Positions 4,626 through 5,034 of a stretch of 5,034 nt of DNA are shown here, piece by piece; position 1 is the stretch's first letter, and each line of letters begins with the position of its first letter. The DNA comes from an uncultured Solirubrobacteraceae bacterium (GTDB lineage: Bacteria; Actinomycetota; Thermoleophilia; Solirubrobacterales; Solirubrobacteraceae). Position numbers and translations under genes: made by a program. The notes below the pieces were generated by a model, which saw only the letters and a list, made by a program, of their open reading frames with translations, was not told where the DNA came from and ran no database searches. The stretch lies in NCBI GenBank assembly GCA_955652345.1, contig CATPBV010000298.1, forward strand, positions 1 through 5,034, written 5' to 3'.

Positions 4626-5034
4626 CGGCAGCGGGCGTATGCGCATACACCACGTCCCCGGGAACTAGCTCCAGCTCGTCCGTCTGCGCTCGCGTCAGCT
4701 GTGCGCGCGCCGCCTCCCCTCCCGCGAGCTCTAGCTCGATCCGGACCTCAAACCCGAGATGGACCACGCGGGAGACCCGTGCCTGCACGGCGCCGTCGCT
4801 CGGCTCCAGCGTGAGCGTCACGTCGTGCGGGCGAACCAGGCGATCGCCGAGCCGGCTGACCGGTCCGAGGAAGCCCATCACGAACTCATTGGCCGGAGCG
4901 TCGTAGACCTCGCGCGGGGCGCCCACCTGCTCGATCCCCCCGGCGTGCATAACCGCGATCCGGTCGGAGACCTCCATTGCCTCCTCCTGGTCGTGGGTGA
5001 CGAGCACGGTGGTGACTCCCTGCTCGTCGTGCAG
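4615..5034 (-). CDS. cysA: CysA-type sulfate/thiosulfate ABC transporter ATP-binding protein, C-terminal part (5' end outside window)
   Basis: On the minus strand the frame enters from the right edge as LHDEQGVTTVLVTHDQEEAMEVSDRIAVMHAGGIEQVG, the end of an ABC ATPase domain. The switch (H-loop) histidine is in VTHDQEEA. It continues through PREVYDAPANEFVMGFLGPVSRLGDRLVRPHDVTLTLEP. The FLGPV-(S/N)-RLG...VRPHD text is characteristic of the CysA C-terminal/TOBE-like domain of sulfate importers. A beta-rich regulatory tail (VVHLGFEVRIELELAGGE, VYAHTPAAVSA) follows to TGA at 4617-4615. Only the last 139 residues are present; Walker A, Walker B and the signature motif lie outside. The protein would energise sulfate/thiosulfate uptake with CysT/CysW and a binding protein at the inner face of the membrane. 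A GTG at 5007 is an internal valine, not the start. Other possibilities are molybdate- or Fe-type ATPases, less likely given the tail. Confidence 0.87.
   Translation of the reverse strand: MHDEQGVTTVLVTHDQEEAMEVSDRIAVMHAGGIEQVGAPREVYDAPANEFVMGFLGPVSRLGDRLVRPHDVTLTLEPSDGAVQARVSRVVHLGFEVRIELELAGGEAARAQLTRAQTDELELVPGDVVYAHTPAAVSA

Noticed and set aside
4661..4735. AGCT-rich near-repeats (CTAGCTCCAGCTCG and GAGCTCTAGCTCG)
   Set aside because: They fall within cysA, where they encode the ELEL segments of the C-terminal domain, and are not perfect inverted repeats.

Overview
The window is high-GC DNA (by eye about two-thirds G+C). It has actinobacterial features: a DUF222/HNH '13E12-type' endonuclease gene with a LexA-type SOS box, GTG and TTG starts, start codons that look leaderless, and intergenic hairpins without a T-run. 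The malyl-CoA-lyase-like protein and the CysA resemble my recollection of proteins from the class Thermoleophilia (Solirubrobacterales/Gaiellales). That placement is inference, not proof.

Layout from left to right. (1) The C-terminal part of an unrecognised, probably beta-propeller-like protein (2-832, +), open at the left edge. (2) A 97-base gap holding one copy of a 14-bp perfect palindrome, GGCTCCGCGGAGCC. (3) A class I SAM-dependent methyltransferase (930-1651, +) broken near 1070 by what looks like one missing base. (4) A 135-base gap with two more copies of the palindrome, 20 bp apart, then a -10-like TAGTAT and an SOS-box-like palindrome that overlaps the next start codon. (5) A DUF222 + HNH endonuclease (1787-3111, +), also broken by one apparently missing base, near 2568. 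(6) A CitE/malyl-CoA-lyase-family CoA-ester lyase (3122-4189, +), intact. (7) A cysteine-free Rrf2-family regulator (4167-4625, +) whose TTG start lies inside the lyase gene behind a strong Shine-Dalgarno sequence. (8) The C-terminal 139 residues of a CysA-type sulfate/thiosulfate ABC transporter ATPase (4615-5034, -), convergent with and overlapping the regulator, and open at the right edge.

How the genes relate. The lyase and the Rrf2 regulator overlap and are probably translationally coupled. The regulator also sits tail to tail with a sulfate-uptake gene. Because some Rrf2 proteins (CymR) control sulfur metabolism, it may govern the cys genes, but this is inference. The HNH gene is probably DNA-damage inducible. 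The methyltransferase and the first gene show no functional link to the rest. Two neighbouring genes each lack exactly one base in otherwise well-conserved protein, which suggests either indel-type sequencing error or real decay. The window alone cannot decide. I see no RNA genes, CRISPR arrays, insertion sequences or prophage genes, and no gene-free stretch longer than about 135 bases. I see no convincing new multi-gene system here; the most interesting items are regulatory.
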